From positions 186,001 through 250,000 of the forward strand of contig NZ_WNKS01000003.1 of the NCBI RefSeq assembly GCF_009720655.1: a DNA stretch of 64,000 bases, written 5' to 3'. This stretch comes from Rhodoblastus acidophilus. GTDB lineage: Bacteria; Pseudomonadota; Alphaproteobacteria; Rhizobiales; Beijerinckiaceae. The notes beneath the pieces were generated by a model. That model did no database searches. It saw only the letters and a list, made by a program, of their open reading frames with translations, and was not told the origin of the DNA. Below, piece after piece: positions 44,322 through 53,906 of this stretch; position 1 is the first letter of the stretch, and each line of letters opens with the position of its first letter. The translations under genes and the position numbers were made by a program.

Positions 44322-45707
44322 TTACGCCGCGGCGTGGCCGAGCTTCTCGCGCCAGCCTGGATAGAGCTTGTCGGCGTCGCCCGGGAAGCTGTGGAAGGCG
44401 CGGGCGAGTTCGATGTGGTCCTTGGCGTAGTCCACGGGATCGGCGCCGGCGCGCCAGCACTGCTCCGCCTGGCGCAGCGAGACCGCGCCCTTGGCGCCGC
44501 CGTCGATGTGGCCGAAGGCGCCGCCGCCGGCCGTCATGATCAGGTTGGAATGGCCGAGGTTGTCGAAGAAGCCCGGCATGCGTAGCGCGTTCATGCCGCC
44601 GGAGATGATCGGCGTGGTCGGGTTCATACCGAGCCATTCCTGATGGTAGAACGGGCCGTCGGCTGAGTCCTGCACCAGCATGAACGCCTGGTTCTTGTCG
44701 GAGGCGTCGCCTTCCATCTTGCCATAGCCCATCGTGCCCGTGTGGATGCCGGACGCGCCGATCAGGCGGGCCATTTTCGACAGCACGAAGGCGGTGTAGC
44801 CGCGATCGGACTGCGGCGAGGTCACGGCGCCGTGGCCGGCGCGGTGATAGTGCAGGTATTGCTTCGGGAACCTGCGGCGCGCGGTGGTCACGGCGGCGGG
44901 GCCGGCGACATAGCCGTCGACCAGGAAGGCGACATGGTCGGCGTTGGGACCGAAGGTCTCGAGGATGTATTCGCCGCGCGCGACCATCTCGTGATGGTCG
45001 TCGGCGGTGATGTTGAACGAGAACAGTTTGGCCTGGCCGGTCTTGTCCTGGGCGCGGATCATGGCGTCATTGACGAGGCGCACCGATTCCTTGAACGGCG
45101 CGAACACCTGGTTGCCCTGGGGCTCGTCGTTCTTGATGAAGTCGCCGCCCAGCCAGAAGTCATAGCAGGCCTTGGCGAAGGGCTCGGGACGCAGGCCGAG
45201 CTTCGGCTTGATGATGGTGCCAACAATGAAACCGCCGTCGACCACGGGACGGCCGAGCACGCGCCACAGATCCTTGATGCCGGTCGACGGGCCGTCGAAC
45301 AGGCGCAAATAGGCCGGCGGCACGTAAAAATCGTGCATCTTGCCGTATTCGATGTCGCCCATGCCCTGATTGTTGCCGATGGTCAGGGTGAGGAAGGACG
45401 CGATCATGGCGCGGCCGTCGATGATGTTGCGGTCGAACAGGTCGACAGGATAGGCGATCTTCATGATCTCCTTGGCTTCGTCGATCTCATAGACCAGCGC
45501 ATCGACGCCGCGGGTGAAATCGTCGGTGGTGGAAACCTCGACATTGGTGCCGGTCGAGGATTCCGCGGCGAAGTGGGCGGCGGCCTGGAGATAGCTGCCG
45601 TGGCCGGGCTTGGGCTTCATCGTGTAGGCGACCAGCACGTGCTTGCCCGCGGCGATGAGGTCGGCTTCCTTCAAGTTCAGATTGGCGTAACGGTCTGACT
45701 GGTCCAT
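44322..45707 (-). CDS. cbbM: Ribulose bisphosphate carboxylase, form II large subunit
   Basis: 461 residues. It carboxylates ribulose-1,5-bisphosphate. All active-site residues are present with a +1 offset to the Rhodospirillum rubrum enzyme: K167 (TIIKPKLGL), carbamylated K192 with D194 and E195 ([10 protein letters not shown]), H288 (HYHRAGHG) and loop-6 K330 ([10 protein letters not shown]). '[20 protein letters not shown]' is form II-specific, and no small subunit gene follows. Form II enzymes work best at high CO2 and low O2. It follows cbbA by 25 bases and is likely in the cbb operon. Confidence 0.98.
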   Translation of the reverse strand: MDQSDRYANLNLKEADLIAAGKHVLVAYTMKPKPGHGSYLQAAAHFAAESSTGTNVEVSTTDDFTRGVDALVYEIDEAKEIMKIAYPVDLFDRNIIDGRAMIASFLTLTIGNNQGMGDIEYGKMHDFYVPPAYLRLFDGPSTGIKDLWRVLGRPVVDGGFIVGTIIKPKLGLRPEPFAKACYDFWLGGDFIKNDEPQGNQVFAPFKESVRLVNDAMIRAQDKTGQAKLFSFNITADDHHEMVARGEYILETFGPNADHVAFLVDGYVAGPAAVTTARRRFPKQYLHYHRAGHGAVTSPQSDRGYTAFVLSKMARLIGASGIHTGTMGYGKMEGDASDKNQAFMLVQDSADGPFYHQEWLGMNPTTPIISGGMNALRMPGFFDNLGHSNLIMTAGGGAFGHIDGGAKGAVSLRQAEQCWRAGADPVDYAKDHIELARAFHSFPGDADKLYPGWREKLGHAAA

Positions 45708-45732
45708 TTTGATCTCCCTAATGCAATTAACT

Positions 45733-46815
45733 TCACTCGGCGGCGGCTTGGGCCGGGATCACGGGATCGAGCTTGCCGCTGGCATAGGCCTTGGCCATTT
45801 CCGCCATCGGTTTCACCTTGATATGGTGCGCCTGTCCCGCGCAGCCGAACGCTTCAAAACGGTCACGGCAGACCTTGCTCATGGCGTCCATGGCGGGTTT
45901 CAGGAATTTTCGGGGGTCGAACTCGGACTTGTTCTTGGTCGCGACGCGGCGAAACTCCGCGGCGGCGGCAAGCCGCAGGTCGGTGTCGATGTTCACCTTT
46001 CGCACGCCAAACTTGATGCCGCGCACGATTTCCTCGACCGGCACGCCATAGGTCTCGCGCATCTCGCCGCCGTTCTCGTTGAACAGGTTGCGATATTCTT
46101 CGGGCACCGAGGACGAGCCGTGCATCACCAGATGGGTGTTGGGGATCTTCGCATGGATTTCGGCGATGCGGTCGATGGCGAGCACGTCGCTGGTCGGTTT
46201 TTTCGTGAACTTGTAGGCGCCGTGCGAGGTGCCGATGGCGACCGCGAGGGCGTCCACCTTGGTGGCGGCGACAAAACGCTGGGCCTCCTCGGGATCGGTG
46301 AGCAGGTCTTTCTTGTCGAGCTTGCCCTCGAAACCATGGCCGTCCTCGGCCTCGCCATGGCCGGTTTCGAGCGAGCCGAGGCAGCCGAGTTCGCCTTCGA
46401 CGGAGGCGCCGACCATATGGGCGAGCCGGGCGACTTCCGAGGTGATGGCGACGTTATAGTCGTAATCGGCCGGCGATTTGCCGTCCTCCTTGAGCGAGCC
46501 GTCCATCATCACGGAGGTAAAGCCGTTCTGAATCGCGGAAAGACAGGTGGCGACGCGCTCGCCGTGATCCTGGTGGATGCACAGCGGAATTTCCGGATAC
46601 ATCAGCTCCAGCGCTTCCATCATCTTGGCGAACATGATGTCGCCGGCATAGGCGCGGGCGCCGCGGCTGGCCTGGATGATGACGGGGGCGTTGGTCGCCC
46701 GCGCCGCCTCCATGATGGCGAGCGCCTGCTCCATATTGTTGACGTTGAACGCGGGGACGCCATAGGACCGCTCGGCGGCGGCGTCGAGAAGCTGTCTGAG
46801 CGTAATGCGGGCCAT
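45733..46815 (-). CDS. cbbA: Class II fructose-1,6-bisphosphate aldolase
   Basis: 360 residues from [20 protein letters not shown]. The zinc and catalytic motif is H81-Q-D83-H84. '[10 protein letters not shown]', '[20 protein letters not shown]', '[11 protein letters not shown]' and '[10 protein letters not shown]' mark the class II, CbbA/Fba subtype. It condenses triose phosphates to fructose-1,6-bisphosphate and DHAP plus erythrose-4-phosphate to sedoheptulose-1,7-bisphosphate. It is separated from transketolase by three palindromic repeats. Confidence 0.97.
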   Translation of the reverse strand: MARITLRQLLDAAAERSYGVPAFNVNNMEQALAIMEAARATNAPVIIQASRGARAYAGDIMFAKMMEALELMYPEIPLCIHQDHGERVATCLSAIQNGFTSVMMDGSLKEDGKSPADYDYNVAITSEVARLAHMVGASVEGELGCLGSLETGHGEAEDGHGFEGKLDKKDLLTDPEEAQRFVAATKVDALAVAIGTSHGAYKFTKKPTSDVLAIDRIAEIHAKIPNTHLVMHGSSSVPEEYRNLFNENGGEMRETYGVPVEEIVRGIKFGVRKVNIDTDLRLAAAAEFRRVATKNKSEFDPRKFLKPAMDAMSKVCRDRFEAFGCAGQAHHIKVKPMAEMAKAYASGKLDPVIPAQAAAE

Positions 46816-46851
46816 GGTTCCTCCGGTTGTCGATGCGCGCACGGGCGCCTT

Positions 46852-46915
46852 CCTTCTCCCCTTGCGGGAGAAGGTGGCTCGCGGCCTAAGGCCGCGAGAC
46901 GGATGAGGGGTTCTT
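46852..46915. repeat. REP-like palindrome, simple form
   Basis: Two plain hairpins: CTTCTCCC-CTTG-CGGGAGAAG and CTCGCGGC-CTAA-GGCCGCGAG, then ACGGATGAGGGG. This copy has no inner module, and gives the empty state of the second hairpin seen filled at 39.5 kb. Confidence 0.85.
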
Positions 46916-46941
46916 AACTTGCGTCGGGAGTGAGGGCGGAA

Positions 46942-47024
46942 CCCCTCATCCGGCGCGAAAAGTTCGTCGTTTCCACGATCTGGCTCCTTCTCCCCGCGAG
47001 CGGGGAGAAGGCGGGGGATGAGGG
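46942..47024. repeat. REP-like palindrome, inverted-end form
   Basis: Bounded by CCCCTCATCC and GGATGAGGGG as inverted ends, with CTTCTCCCCGC-GA-GCGGGGAGAAG inside. It is the second of three tandem repeats inside the cbb operon. Confidence 0.8.
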
Positions 47025-47089
47025 GAACTCTGGGATTAGCTTCGCTCTCGCCAGCGGCGTTCCTTATGGCCGGAAGCTAACGCCGGAGT

Positions 47090-47170
47090 CCCCCTCACCC
47101 TAACCCTCTCCCCTGCATAGGGCGTCCGCTAGGACGCCCGTCTTTCGACGGGCTATGCGGGGAGAGGGGA
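47090..47170. repeat. REP-like palindrome, long form
   Basis: The outer stem CTCTCCCC...GGGGAGAG and GCATAG...CTATGC enclose GGGCGTCC-GCTA-GGACGCCC and CGTC-TTTC-GACG. It is the third tandem copy and ends only four bases before the transketolase stop codon. Confidence 0.85.
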
Positions 47171-47174
47171 CTAA

Positions 47175-49172
47175 TTAGCCGATCAGCTTTTTCGCCGCCT
47201 CAGCCACGGCTTCGGCCGTGATGCCAAAGTGCTTGTAGAGTTCCGGCGCGGGCGCGGAGGCGCCAAAGCCGGCCATGCCGACAAAGGCCCCATTGTCGCC
47301 GATCCAGCGGTCCCAGCCGAAGCGCAGCGCCGCTTCCACGCCGACTCGCGGCGCCGAACCCAGCACGGACTTGCGGTATTCCGGGCTCTGCGCCTCAAAA
47401 AGCTCCCAGCAGGGCATGGAGACGACAGCCGCCTTCTTGCCTTGCGCCGCGAGCAGATCGGCGGCGGCCAGGGCGATTTCGACTTCCGAGCCGGTCGCCA
47501 GCAGGGTCACGTCGCGTCCGCCTTCCGGCTCGCGCAAAACATAAGCCCCCTTGGCGGTCAGATTCTCGCTCGGAGTCACCCGCAGCGGCTGCAGCGCCTG
47601 ACGGGTCAGGGCCATAACCGAGGGGGTGTGGAGGCTGTCGAGCGCCACCGCCCAGGCTTCCGCCGTCTCCACCGCATCGGCGGGACGGAACACCAGCAGG
47701 TTCGGGATGGCGCGCAACGACGCGACGGTCTCCACCGGCTGGTGGGTCGGGCCGTCCTCGCCGAGGCCGATGGAATCATGGGTGAGCACGTAGATCACCC
47801 GCACGCCCATCAGCGCGGACAGGCGAATGGCGCCGCGCATATAGTCGGAGAACACCAAAAAGGTGCCGCCGTAGGGAACAAAGCCGCCATGCAGCGCCAC
47901 GCCGTTCATGGCCGCAGCCATGCCGTGCTCGCGGATGCCGTAGTGCATGTAGCGGCCGCCGAACGAACCGGGCTTCACCGACTCCATCCCCTTGGTGATG
48001 GTCAGGTTGGAGTGGGTCAGGTCGGCGGAGCCGCCGAGCGTCAGCTCCGTCGCGCCATTGATGGCGGCGAGCGCCACTTCCGACGCTTTTCGCGTCGCAA
48101 GCTTGGGCTTTTCGGCGACATGCTGCGCGATCAGCGCCTTCAGCGCCTCCTGCGCCTCCGGCACAGCGCCCGACATCTGCTTGTCGAATTTTTTGGCCAA
48201 AGCCGAGGCGTCGTGACGTTTGCTCCATTCGGCATGGGCGCTGGCCCCTTTTCGCGAGACCTCACGCCATTGCGACAGAATCGGCTCGGGGATAACAAAA
48301 GGTTCATGCGCCCAGCCGAGCTTTTGCCGCGCGCCGGCGATTTCTTCGGCGCCGAGCGCCTCGCCATGCGCCTTGGCGGTGCCGGCGCGGGTCGGGGCGC
48401 CAAAACCGATCACGGTCTTGCAGGCGATCAGCCACGGCTTGTCCGAATGCGCGCGAGCCTTTTCGATGGCGGCGGTCAGTTCGGCCTCGTTGTGGCCGTC
48501 GACCCGAGCGACATTCCAGCCGGCGGCTTCAAAGCGCTTGAGCTGGTCCATCGAGGTCGAGAGGCTGGTGGCGCCGTCGATCGAGATGGAATTGTCGTCC
48601 CACAAAACGATCAGCTTGCCCAGCTTGAGATGCCCGGCGAGATCGATGGCCTCATGCGAAATACCTTCCTGGAGGCAGCCGTCGCCGGCGATCACATAGG
48701 TGTAGTGGTCGACGAGATCGTCGCCAAAGCGGGCGTTGAGCAGGCGCTCGGCCAGCGCCATGCCGACGGCGGTGGAAATGCCCTGCCCCAGCGGTCCCGT
48801 GGTGGTCTCGATGCCCTTGGCGTGGCCATATTCCGGGTGGCCGGCGGTGCGCGAGCCGAGCTGGCGGAAATTCTTGAGCTGCTCGATGGGCATGTCGTCA
48901 TAGCCGAGCAAATAATGCAGGGCGTAGATCAGCATGGAGCCATGGCCGGCCGACAGCACGAAGCGGTCGCGATCGGGCCAGGCCGGGTCGGCCGGGTCGA
49001 TCCTCATGAATTTGGTGAACAGCACGGCGGCTGCGTCGGCCATGCCCATGGGCATGCCGGGATGGCCCGATTTGGCTTTTTCCACCCCATCCATCGCCAG
49101 GGCGCGGATGGCGTTGGCCATGTCCTTGAAGGGAACGGCGGTCGCCTTTTCGGCAGTAACGGCCTGGTTCAT
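47175..49172 (-). CDS. cbbT: Transketolase
   Basis: 665 residues from [15 protein letters not shown]. The thiamine diphosphate motif '[13 protein letters not shown]...' and '[13 protein letters not shown]' are in the first domain, '[17 protein letters not shown]' and '[10 protein letters not shown]' in the pyrimidine domain. It moves two-carbon units to make xylulose-5-phosphate and ribose-5-phosphate in RuBP regeneration. Start chosen from clean similarity to family N-termini; a frame extension of 21 codons would overlap the phosphoribulokinase end. Confidence 0.97.
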   Translation of the reverse strand: MNQAVTAEKATAVPFKDMANAIRALAMDGVEKAKSGHPGMPMGMADAAAVLFTKFMRIDPADPAWPDRDRFVLSAGHGSMLIYALHYLLGYDDMPIEQLKNFRQLGSRTAGHPEYGHAKGIETTTGPLGQGISTAVGMALAERLLNARFGDDLVDHYTYVIAGDGCLQEGISHEAIDLAGHLKLGKLIVLWDDNSISIDGATSLSTSMDQLKRFEAAGWNVARVDGHNEAELTAAIEKARAHSDKPWLIACKTVIGFGAPTRAGTAKAHGEALGAEEIAGARQKLGWAHEPFVIPEPILSQWREVSRKGASAHAEWSKRHDASALAKKFDKQMSGAVPEAQEALKALIAQHVAEKPKLATRKASEVALAAINGATELTLGGSADLTHSNLTITKGMESVKPGSFGGRYMHYGIREHGMAAAMNGVALHGGFVPYGGTFLVFSDYMRGAIRLSALMGVRVIYVLTHDSIGLGEDGPTHQPVETVASLRAIPNLLVFRPADAVETAEAWAVALDSLHTPSVMALTRQALQPLRVTPSENLTAKGAYVLREPEGGRDVTLLATGSEVEIALAAADLLAAQGKKAAVVSMPCWELFEAQSPEYRKSVLGSAPRVGVEAALRFGWDRWIGDNGAFVGMAGFGASAPAPELYKHFGITAEAVAEAAKKLIG

Positions 49173-49215
49173 GAATTTGTCCTTTCGATCCGTCGCTTGG
49201 CTCGGCGTTTCGCGC

Positions 49216-50091
49216 TCAATTGGCTCTGCGGCCACGTTCGACCAGCCGGGTGATCAGTGGGGTTAGGATGAGTTGCAGGGCGAGATCAAGCTTGTCCGCC
49301 GGTATAACGATGGAATTCGCCCGGCTCATCCAGGAATCGTGGATCATGGCGGTGAGATAGGGGAAATCGATTCCGCGCGGATTGCGGAAGCGGATCACCA
49401 CCAAGGACTCGCCGGCGGTCGGGATCCAGCGCGCGATGAACGGGTTGGACGTATCCACCACCGGCACGCGCTGAAAATTGATGTCGGTCTGGGTGAACTG
49501 CGGGCAGATGACATGCACATAGGCGTGCATGCGGCGCAGGATCGTGTCGGTGACGGCTTCGGTGGTGTAGCCGCGATGCGAGCGGTCGCGGTGGATCTTT
49601 TGAATCCACTCGAGATTGATCACCGGGACCACGCCGATCTTCAGGTCGGCGTGCTTGGCGATATCCACCCCGTCCGCCTTCACCGCGCCATGCAGGCCCT
49701 CGTAGAACAGCAGGTCGGAGCCGTCGCCGATATCGCGCCAGTCGGTGAAATGGCCCGGCTGCACGCCATGCAACTCGGCCTCGCGGTCATCATGCACATA
49801 GGTGCGCGACTTGCATTTGCCGGTTTCGCCATAGGTCTTCAGCGAACCCTCGAGTTCGGCGAGCAGGTTGGCCTCGACGGAGAAATGGCTGAAGGTGGCG
49901 TCGCCCGCCGCCTTGCGATTGGCCATTTCGGCCTTCATGTCGGCGCGGTTGAAGCGGTGGAAGGCGTCGCCCTCGATGGAGGCGGCGGCGTAGCCCTCGC
50001 GGCGGAAGATGCCGTCGAACGTGTGCTTGACGGTGGAGGTGCCCGCGCCCGAGGAGCCGACGACGGAAATGATGGGGTGCTGGATCGACAT
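49216..50091 (-). CDS. cbbP: Phosphoribulokinase (bacterial class I)
   Basis: 291 residues. P-loop GSSGAGTST (12-20), catalytic base D42 in 'IEGDAFHRF', '[21 protein letters not shown]' and '[12 protein letters not shown]' match the Rhodobacter-type enzyme in length and motifs. It phosphorylates ribulose-5-phosphate to the RuBisCO substrate RuBP. The purple-bacterial class is typically activated by NADH, so redox state may control it. It sits 15 bases after cbbF. Confidence 0.98.
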   Translation of the reverse strand: MSIQHPIISVVGSSGAGTSTVKHTFDGIFRREGYAAASIEGDAFHRFNRADMKAEMANRKAAGDATFSHFSVEANLLAELEGSLKTYGETGKCKSRTYVHDDREAELHGVQPGHFTDWRDIGDGSDLLFYEGLHGAVKADGVDIAKHADLKIGVVPVINLEWIQKIHRDRSHRGYTTEAVTDTILRRMHAYVHVICPQFTQTDINFQRVPVVDTSNPFIARWIPTAGESLVVIRFRNPRGIDFPYLTAMIHDSWMSRANSIVIPADKLDLALQLILTPLITRLVERGRRAN

Positions 50092-50106
50092 TTGTTATTC
50101 CGATTC

Positions 50107-51171
50107 TCAGGCGTGAAACAGGCCGCGCTGGCCGAACAGGGGTGAAGGCGTGCTCTCGAAGTGGACGTTGGTGTAATAGGAGGTGATGCGGTTGACCTTC
50201 TCCAGCGAGCCGAAGATCAGCGGCGTGCGCTGGTGCAGGGTGGACGCCTGCTTGTCGAGGATGCGATTGAAGCCGTCGGTGGCGCCGCCGCCGGCCTGCT
50301 CGACCAGGAAGGCGATCGGGTTGGCCTCGTAGAGCAGCCGCAGGCGGCCCTGCTCATAACCCCGGCGCTGGTCGGCCGGGTAAAGGAACACGCCGCCGCG
50401 GACAAAAATGCGGTGGGTTTCGGCGACCAGAGACGCCACCCAGCGCATATTGAAATCCTTGCCATGCGGCCCCTGGGCGCCTTCGACGCAATCGTCAATA
50501 AAAGTGCGGATCGGCGGAATCCAGTGGCGGTAGTTCGAGGCGTTGATGGCGTATTCGCGGGTGCTCGGCGTGATCTTGACGCCATCGGCGACCAGCTTGA
50601 AGGTCTCGTCGATGGGATCGAAGACGAAATGGGCGACACCCTCGCCCAGCGTGAACACCAAAGCCACATGCGGGCCATAGACGACGTATCCGCCGGCAAG
50701 CTGCTCATGGCCGGGACGAAAGAAGCTGGCGGTCGCGCCGGCCGGGCTCGCCGGGAACACGGAGAAAATCGTGCCGACCGAAATGTTGGCGTCGATGTTG
50801 GAGGAGCCGTCGAGCGGATCGACCGCCACCGCCAGCGCGCCGCGCGGGTTGAGCGTCAGGATCGCTTCTTCTTCCTCGGAGGCGTAATAGGCGACATCCG
50901 CCGTCTTCAGCCCCGCGACGATCTTCTGGTCGGCGAGCACGTCGAGCGCGCGCTGCTTGTCGCCATCGGCGTTGGCGGCGCCGATCTCGACGCCCAGGCT
51001 GCCCTCGAGCGGGCCGCGCACCACGGCTTCGGTGATGGCCGCGCCGGCGTCGGCCAGCGCCGCGATGCATTTGGCCAGCGTGGCGCGGCTTGCGTCGCCG
51101 CCCGCCCAGGCTGTCAGATAGGCGTCGAGGCTCTCGCCCACGTGGTGCGCCGGCGCATGATGTGCGGTCAT
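50107..51171 (-). CDS. cbbF: Fructose-1,6-bisphosphatase class I
   Basis: 354 residues. 'VAVDPLDGSSNIDANISVGTIF' is the metal-binding signature. 'ASEEEEAILTL', 'VYGPHVALVFTLGEGVAHF' and 'FVRGGVFLYPADQRRGYEQG' also fit the CbbF subtype, which usually acts on sedoheptulose-1,7-bisphosphate as well. It is the first gene of the cbb operon, divergent from cbbR, with a 162-bp shared control region. Confidence 0.97.
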   Translation of the reverse strand: MTAHHAPAHHVGESLDAYLTAWAGGDASRATLAKCIAALADAGAAITEAVVRGPLEGSLGVEIGAANADGDKQRALDVLADQKIVAGLKTADVAYYASEEEEAILTLNPRGALAVAVDPLDGSSNIDANISVGTIFSVFPASPAGATASFFRPGHEQLAGGYVVYGPHVALVFTLGEGVAHFVFDPIDETFKLVADGVKITPSTREYAINASNYRHWIPPIRTFIDDCVEGAQGPHGKDFNMRWVASLVAETHRIFVRGGVFLYPADQRRGYEQGRLRLLYEANPIAFLVEQAGGGATDGFNRILDKQASTLHQRTPLIFGSLEKVNRITSYYTNVHFESTPSPLFGQRGLFHA

Positions 51172-51303
51172 TGTCGTCTCCGCCCGGCTCCTGGCCGGTC
51201 TATGGTCCCCTTGGCGGGGGTTCGCGCCCCCCGTTTCGTTGGGCGACGGGCCCTAGTAACGCCCTCGGCGTAGAAAAATAAATTTTAAAAAATGGAAATC
51301 TGA

Positions 51304-51318
51304 TTTAGATTATCTAAA
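51304..51318. promoter_or_regulatory. CbbR-type operator
   Basis: TTTAGATTATCTAAA is a perfect 7+1+7 inverted repeat containing TTA-N7-TAA, which fits the LysR/CbbR binding consensus (T-N11-A, TNA-N7-TNA). It lies 15 bases before the cbbR start and 133 bases before cbbF, the expected place for a divergent LysR-regulated promoter. A preceding AT-rich stretch (51271-51296) may hold a second half-site or the cbbF promoter. Confidence 0.7.
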
Positions 51319-51333
51319 ACGAGGGGGAGAGAG

Positions 51334-52257
51334 ATGCCGGATTTTCGCGGACTGACCCGCCGGCAATTGCGCGCATTCTCGGCGACGGTGGAGCGCGGTT
51401 CGGTCAGCGGCGCCGCGCTGACCCTCGGCGTCACCCCGCCCGCCATTTCCACGCAGTTGAAACTTTTGGAGGATATGGTCGGGGCGCCCTTGTTCCACCG
51501 CGACAGCTCCAAACCCTTTTCGCCCACCGAAATCGGCGCCGAAGTGCTCAACCTCGCCCTGGATTTCGAGCGGCTGGCGGCGCGCACCGCCGAACGGGTC
51601 GATGCGCTGATTTCCGGCGCCACGGGCTCCGTGGCGTTCGGCGTGGTCTCCACCGGCAAATATCTCGCCCCCTATTTCGTCGCCGCCTTCAACCGCGCCT
51701 TCCCCGACATCCGCGTGACCCTGGAAATCGGCAACCGCGAGGAAATCATCGCCGGGCTGGAGCGCGACGAATTCGACGTGGCCTTGATGGGCCGCCCGCC
51801 CGCGCATCTGCGCGTCGAAACGTTTACGCTGGGCGATCACCCGCACATCCTGATCGCGCCGCCGGGCCACCGGCTCGAAACCGACAACGAGATTCTCGCG
51901 GAAGATCTGGTCGAGGAGCGTTTTTTGGCGCGTGAGCCCGGCTCCGGCACCCGCCTGCTGATGGAGCGCTTTCTGGCCCGCCTCGGCGGGGGGCGCCCGT
52001 TCAACGTGGTGGAAATGGGCACCAACGAAACCATCAAGCAATCGGTGATGGCGGGGCTCGGCCTGGCGATCATTTCGGCGCACACCTGCCGCATGGAGCT
52101 GGCCGACCGTCACCTGATCGCCCTGCCGGTGACGGGCCTGCCCCTGGTGCGGCAATGGTTTTTGTTGACCCGAATCGCGCCCGCCCCGAGCCGCGCCGGG
52201 CTGAAATTCCGCGATTTCTTCATCGCCAACCGCGCGCGCCTCTGGCCGAAGGTTTGA
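51334..52257 (+). CDS. cbbR: LysR-type regulator CbbR
   Basis: 307 residues. The N-terminal winged helix is 'LTRRQLRAFSATVERGSVSGAALTLGVTPPAISTQLKLLEDMVGAPLFHR'. The effector domain follows with 'STGKYLAPYFVAAFNRAFPDI' and 'LAREPGSGTRLLMERFL', as in CbbR. RuBP or other phosphorylated intermediates are usual co-inducers. Position divergent to cbbF and the operator support the name. The start follows GAGGGGGAGAGAG. Confidence 0.93.
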   Translation: MPDFRGLTRRQLRAFSATVERGSVSGAALTLGVTPPAISTQLKLLEDMVGAPLFHRDSSKPFSPTEIGAEVLNLALDFERLAARTAERVDALISGATGSVAFGVVSTGKYLAPYFVAAFNRAFPDIRVTLEIGNREEIIAGLERDEFDVALMGRPPAHLRVETFTLGDHPHILIAPPGHRLETDNEILAEDLVEERFLAREPGSGTRLLMERFLARLGGGRPFNVVEMGTNETIKQSVMAGLGLAIISAHTCRMELADRHLIALPVTGLPLVRQWFLLTRIAPAPSRAGLKFRDFFIANRARLWPKV

Positions 52258-52381
52258 GCGCGGCGACACGGCTCAGAATCGCTCACCCGACCATAGACAC
52301 AAGCTTAACGCGCTGGATCATACGCGCCTTGCGACCAATGCGTCGCAGCCGCTCCGGGAGTTGTCACGACTCGACGGAGCG

Positions 52382-52485
52382 CCTCCCTTCTCCCCATCGC
52401 CCGTCTTTAGACGGGCGATCTGACGAACGCCCTGCGGCGGGAGAAGGTGTCGCGCGCAAGCGCGACGGATGAGGGGTTCGTCCCT
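52382..52485. repeat. REP-like palindrome, long form
   Basis: Nearly identical to the 38.06-kb copy: CTTCTCCCCATCGCCC, then CCCGTCT-TT-AGACGGG, a partly mismatched second inner hairpin (GGGCGATC-TGAC-GAACGCCC), and GGGAGAAGG. The homology continues beyond it (TTTCGCCGCATCGCCTA), without the MITE-like block found at 38.2 kb. Confidence 0.85.
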
Positions 52486-52644
52486 CGCGGCGCGGTTGAT
52501 TCACCTCTTTCGCCGCATCGCCTATTCGCGCGCCGAAGTCATGCGAACCCATCACGACGGATGCGCTGGATGATCCGCCAAAGCTCACGCCGCAACGGCC
52601 CGAGACCACAAGTAAAGATCAAGCGACTTGATTTAATTGAAAAA

Positions 52645-52775
52645 AGTTTCCGCCAAGCGGCGGGGACGGGTGTCGCGCCCCAGCAAAATCCGCTAACATG
52701 CCACTGCTGTCGCGGGCGCGGCGGCGTTCAGGACCCGTCCCAGCGCCGCTACACGCTGGGGCGGGTTTTCTCTTG
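52645..52775. ncRNA. Candidate structured RNA / two-way terminator region
   Basis: Plus strand: hairpin CCGCC-AAGC-GGCGG (52650-52663), then a nested stem built from GGGACGGGT/ACCCGTCCC (52663-52671 with 52733-52741), CGCGCCC/GGGCGCG and CAGCA/TGCTG. It ends in a 13-bp terminator stem ACCCGTCCCAGCG/CGCTGGGGCGGGT followed by TTTCTCTT. The long stem and the terminator share 52733-52741 and exclude each other. On the minus strand CCGCC-GCTT-GGCGG is followed by AAACTTTTTT, a plausible tsf terminator. Confidence 0.45.
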
Positions 52776-52820
52776 CCGGGCCAGGCCCAGCGCAAGGCCG
52801 GGCGTGGCGCACGGAAAAAA

Positions 52821-53747
52821 TTATGCGCCCGAGGCGGCCGCCGCGACTTCCGCCGCGAAATCGGCTTCCTGCTTCTCGATGCCCTCGCCGAGGCCGTAAC
52901 GGACAAAACCCTTCAGCGCGACGGGCGCGCCGACGACCTTCGCCGCTTCTGCGACGGCCTGGGCCACCGTCTTGGCGCCGTCGTGGATGTACGCCTGCTC
53001 GACCAGCGTCACTTCCTTGAAATAGGTCTTCAGGCCGGACTCGACGATCTTTTCCAGCACATGGGCCGGCTTGCCGGCGTTCTTCTCGCGCAGCACGTTC
53101 TTCTCGCGCTCCAGCGTGGCCGGATCGACGCCGGTCGCATCCAGCGCCACCGGATTGGTCGCGGCGACATGCATGGCGATCTTGCGGCCGAGATCCGCAA
53201 GCGCGGACTTGTCGCCGGTCGATTCCAGCGCCACGAGCACGCCGATCTTGCCGAGGCCCTCGCCGATGGCGTTGTGCAGGTAATGGCCGACCACGCCGTC
53301 GCTCACCGACAGCATGGCGGCGCGGCGCAGCGTCATGTTCTCGCCGATGGTGGCGATGGCATTCGAAATGGCGTCGGCCACCGTGCCAGCGGCGCCCGGA
53401 TAGTGCTGGCCCTTCAGCGTCTCGACGTCGACTTCGCCCTTCTCGGCGGCGACCAGCGCAATCGTCTTCACCAGCGCCTGGAACTCTTCGTTGCGGGCGA
53501 CGAAGTCGGTTTCCGAGTTCACCTCCACCACCACGCCGGTCGTCCCGGACACGGCGATGCCGACCAGACCCTCGGCGGCGACGCGGTCGGATTTCTTCGC
53601 GGCCTTGGACAGGCCCTTCTTGCGCAGCCAGTCGATGGCGGCTTCGATGTCGCCGTCGACTTCATTGAGCGCCTGCTTGCAGTCCATCATGCCGGCGCCG
53701 GTCTTCTCGCGGAGATCCTTCACCAGGGCGGCGGTGATCGTGGCCAT
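52821..53747 (-). CDS. tsf: Elongation factor Ts
   Basis: 308 residues from [21 protein letters not shown]-terminal UBA-like domain with '[26 protein letters not shown]', then '[14 protein letters not shown]', the EF-Tu-contacting TDFV motif. It exchanges GDP for GTP on EF-Tu. It follows rpsB by 159 bases containing a strong hairpin. The usual downstream pyrH and frr are absent here. Confidence 0.97.
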   Translation of the reverse strand: MATITAALVKDLREKTGAGMMDCKQALNEVDGDIEAAIDWLRKKGLSKAAKKSDRVAAEGLVGIAVSGTTGVVVEVNSETDFVARNEEFQALVKTIALVAAEKGEVDVETLKGQHYPGAAGTVADAISNAIATIGENMTLRRAAMLSVSDGVVGHYLHNAIGEGLGKIGVLVALESTGDKSALADLGRKIAMHVAATNPVALDATGVDPATLEREKNVLREKNAGKPAHVLEKIVESGLKTYFKEVTLVEQAYIHDGAKTVAQAVAEAAKVVGAPVALKGFVRYGLGEGIEKQEADFAAEVAAAASGA

Positions 53748-53850
53748 GAACGTCATCCTCTTGGGCTTGGCCTGCGAATCGCTCAAGCGTTCGCGGCCTA
53801 TGGAAACGGGAGTTCGCAACAGTTCGGCGACAGAGCGCCTATCAAACAGA

Positions 53851-53874
53851 CGGCGCGCCAGTTCGGGCGCGCCG
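53851..53874 (-). terminator. rpsB-tsf intercistronic hairpin
   Basis: A perfect 9-bp stem CGGCGCGCC/GGCGCGCCG around six loop bases. On the minus strand it is followed by TCTGTTTG rather than a full U-run, so partial termination or attenuation between rpsB and tsf is more likely than complete stop. Confidence 0.55.
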
Positions 53875-53906
53875 CGAAAAACTTCGTCAGGGACGATCAG
53901 GAGGCC

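Larger units (their letters stand above)
52258..52820. other. 563-bp intergenic region between cbbR and tsf
   Basis: Convergent gap. It contains a long-form REP-like palindrome (52382-52485), its extended flank to about 52545, and then a structured element with terminators on both strands (52645-52775). No gene is seen. Confidence 0.6.

Noticed and set aside
46842-47174. CRISPR array in the repeat-rich gap of the cbb operon
   Set aside because: The repeats differ in length and architecture and there are no regular spacers. They are palindromic REP-like elements. No CRISPR or cas gene was seen anywhere in the window.
47229-49253. A 674-codon frame antisense to transketolase
   Set aside because: Shadow of cbbT, no domain.
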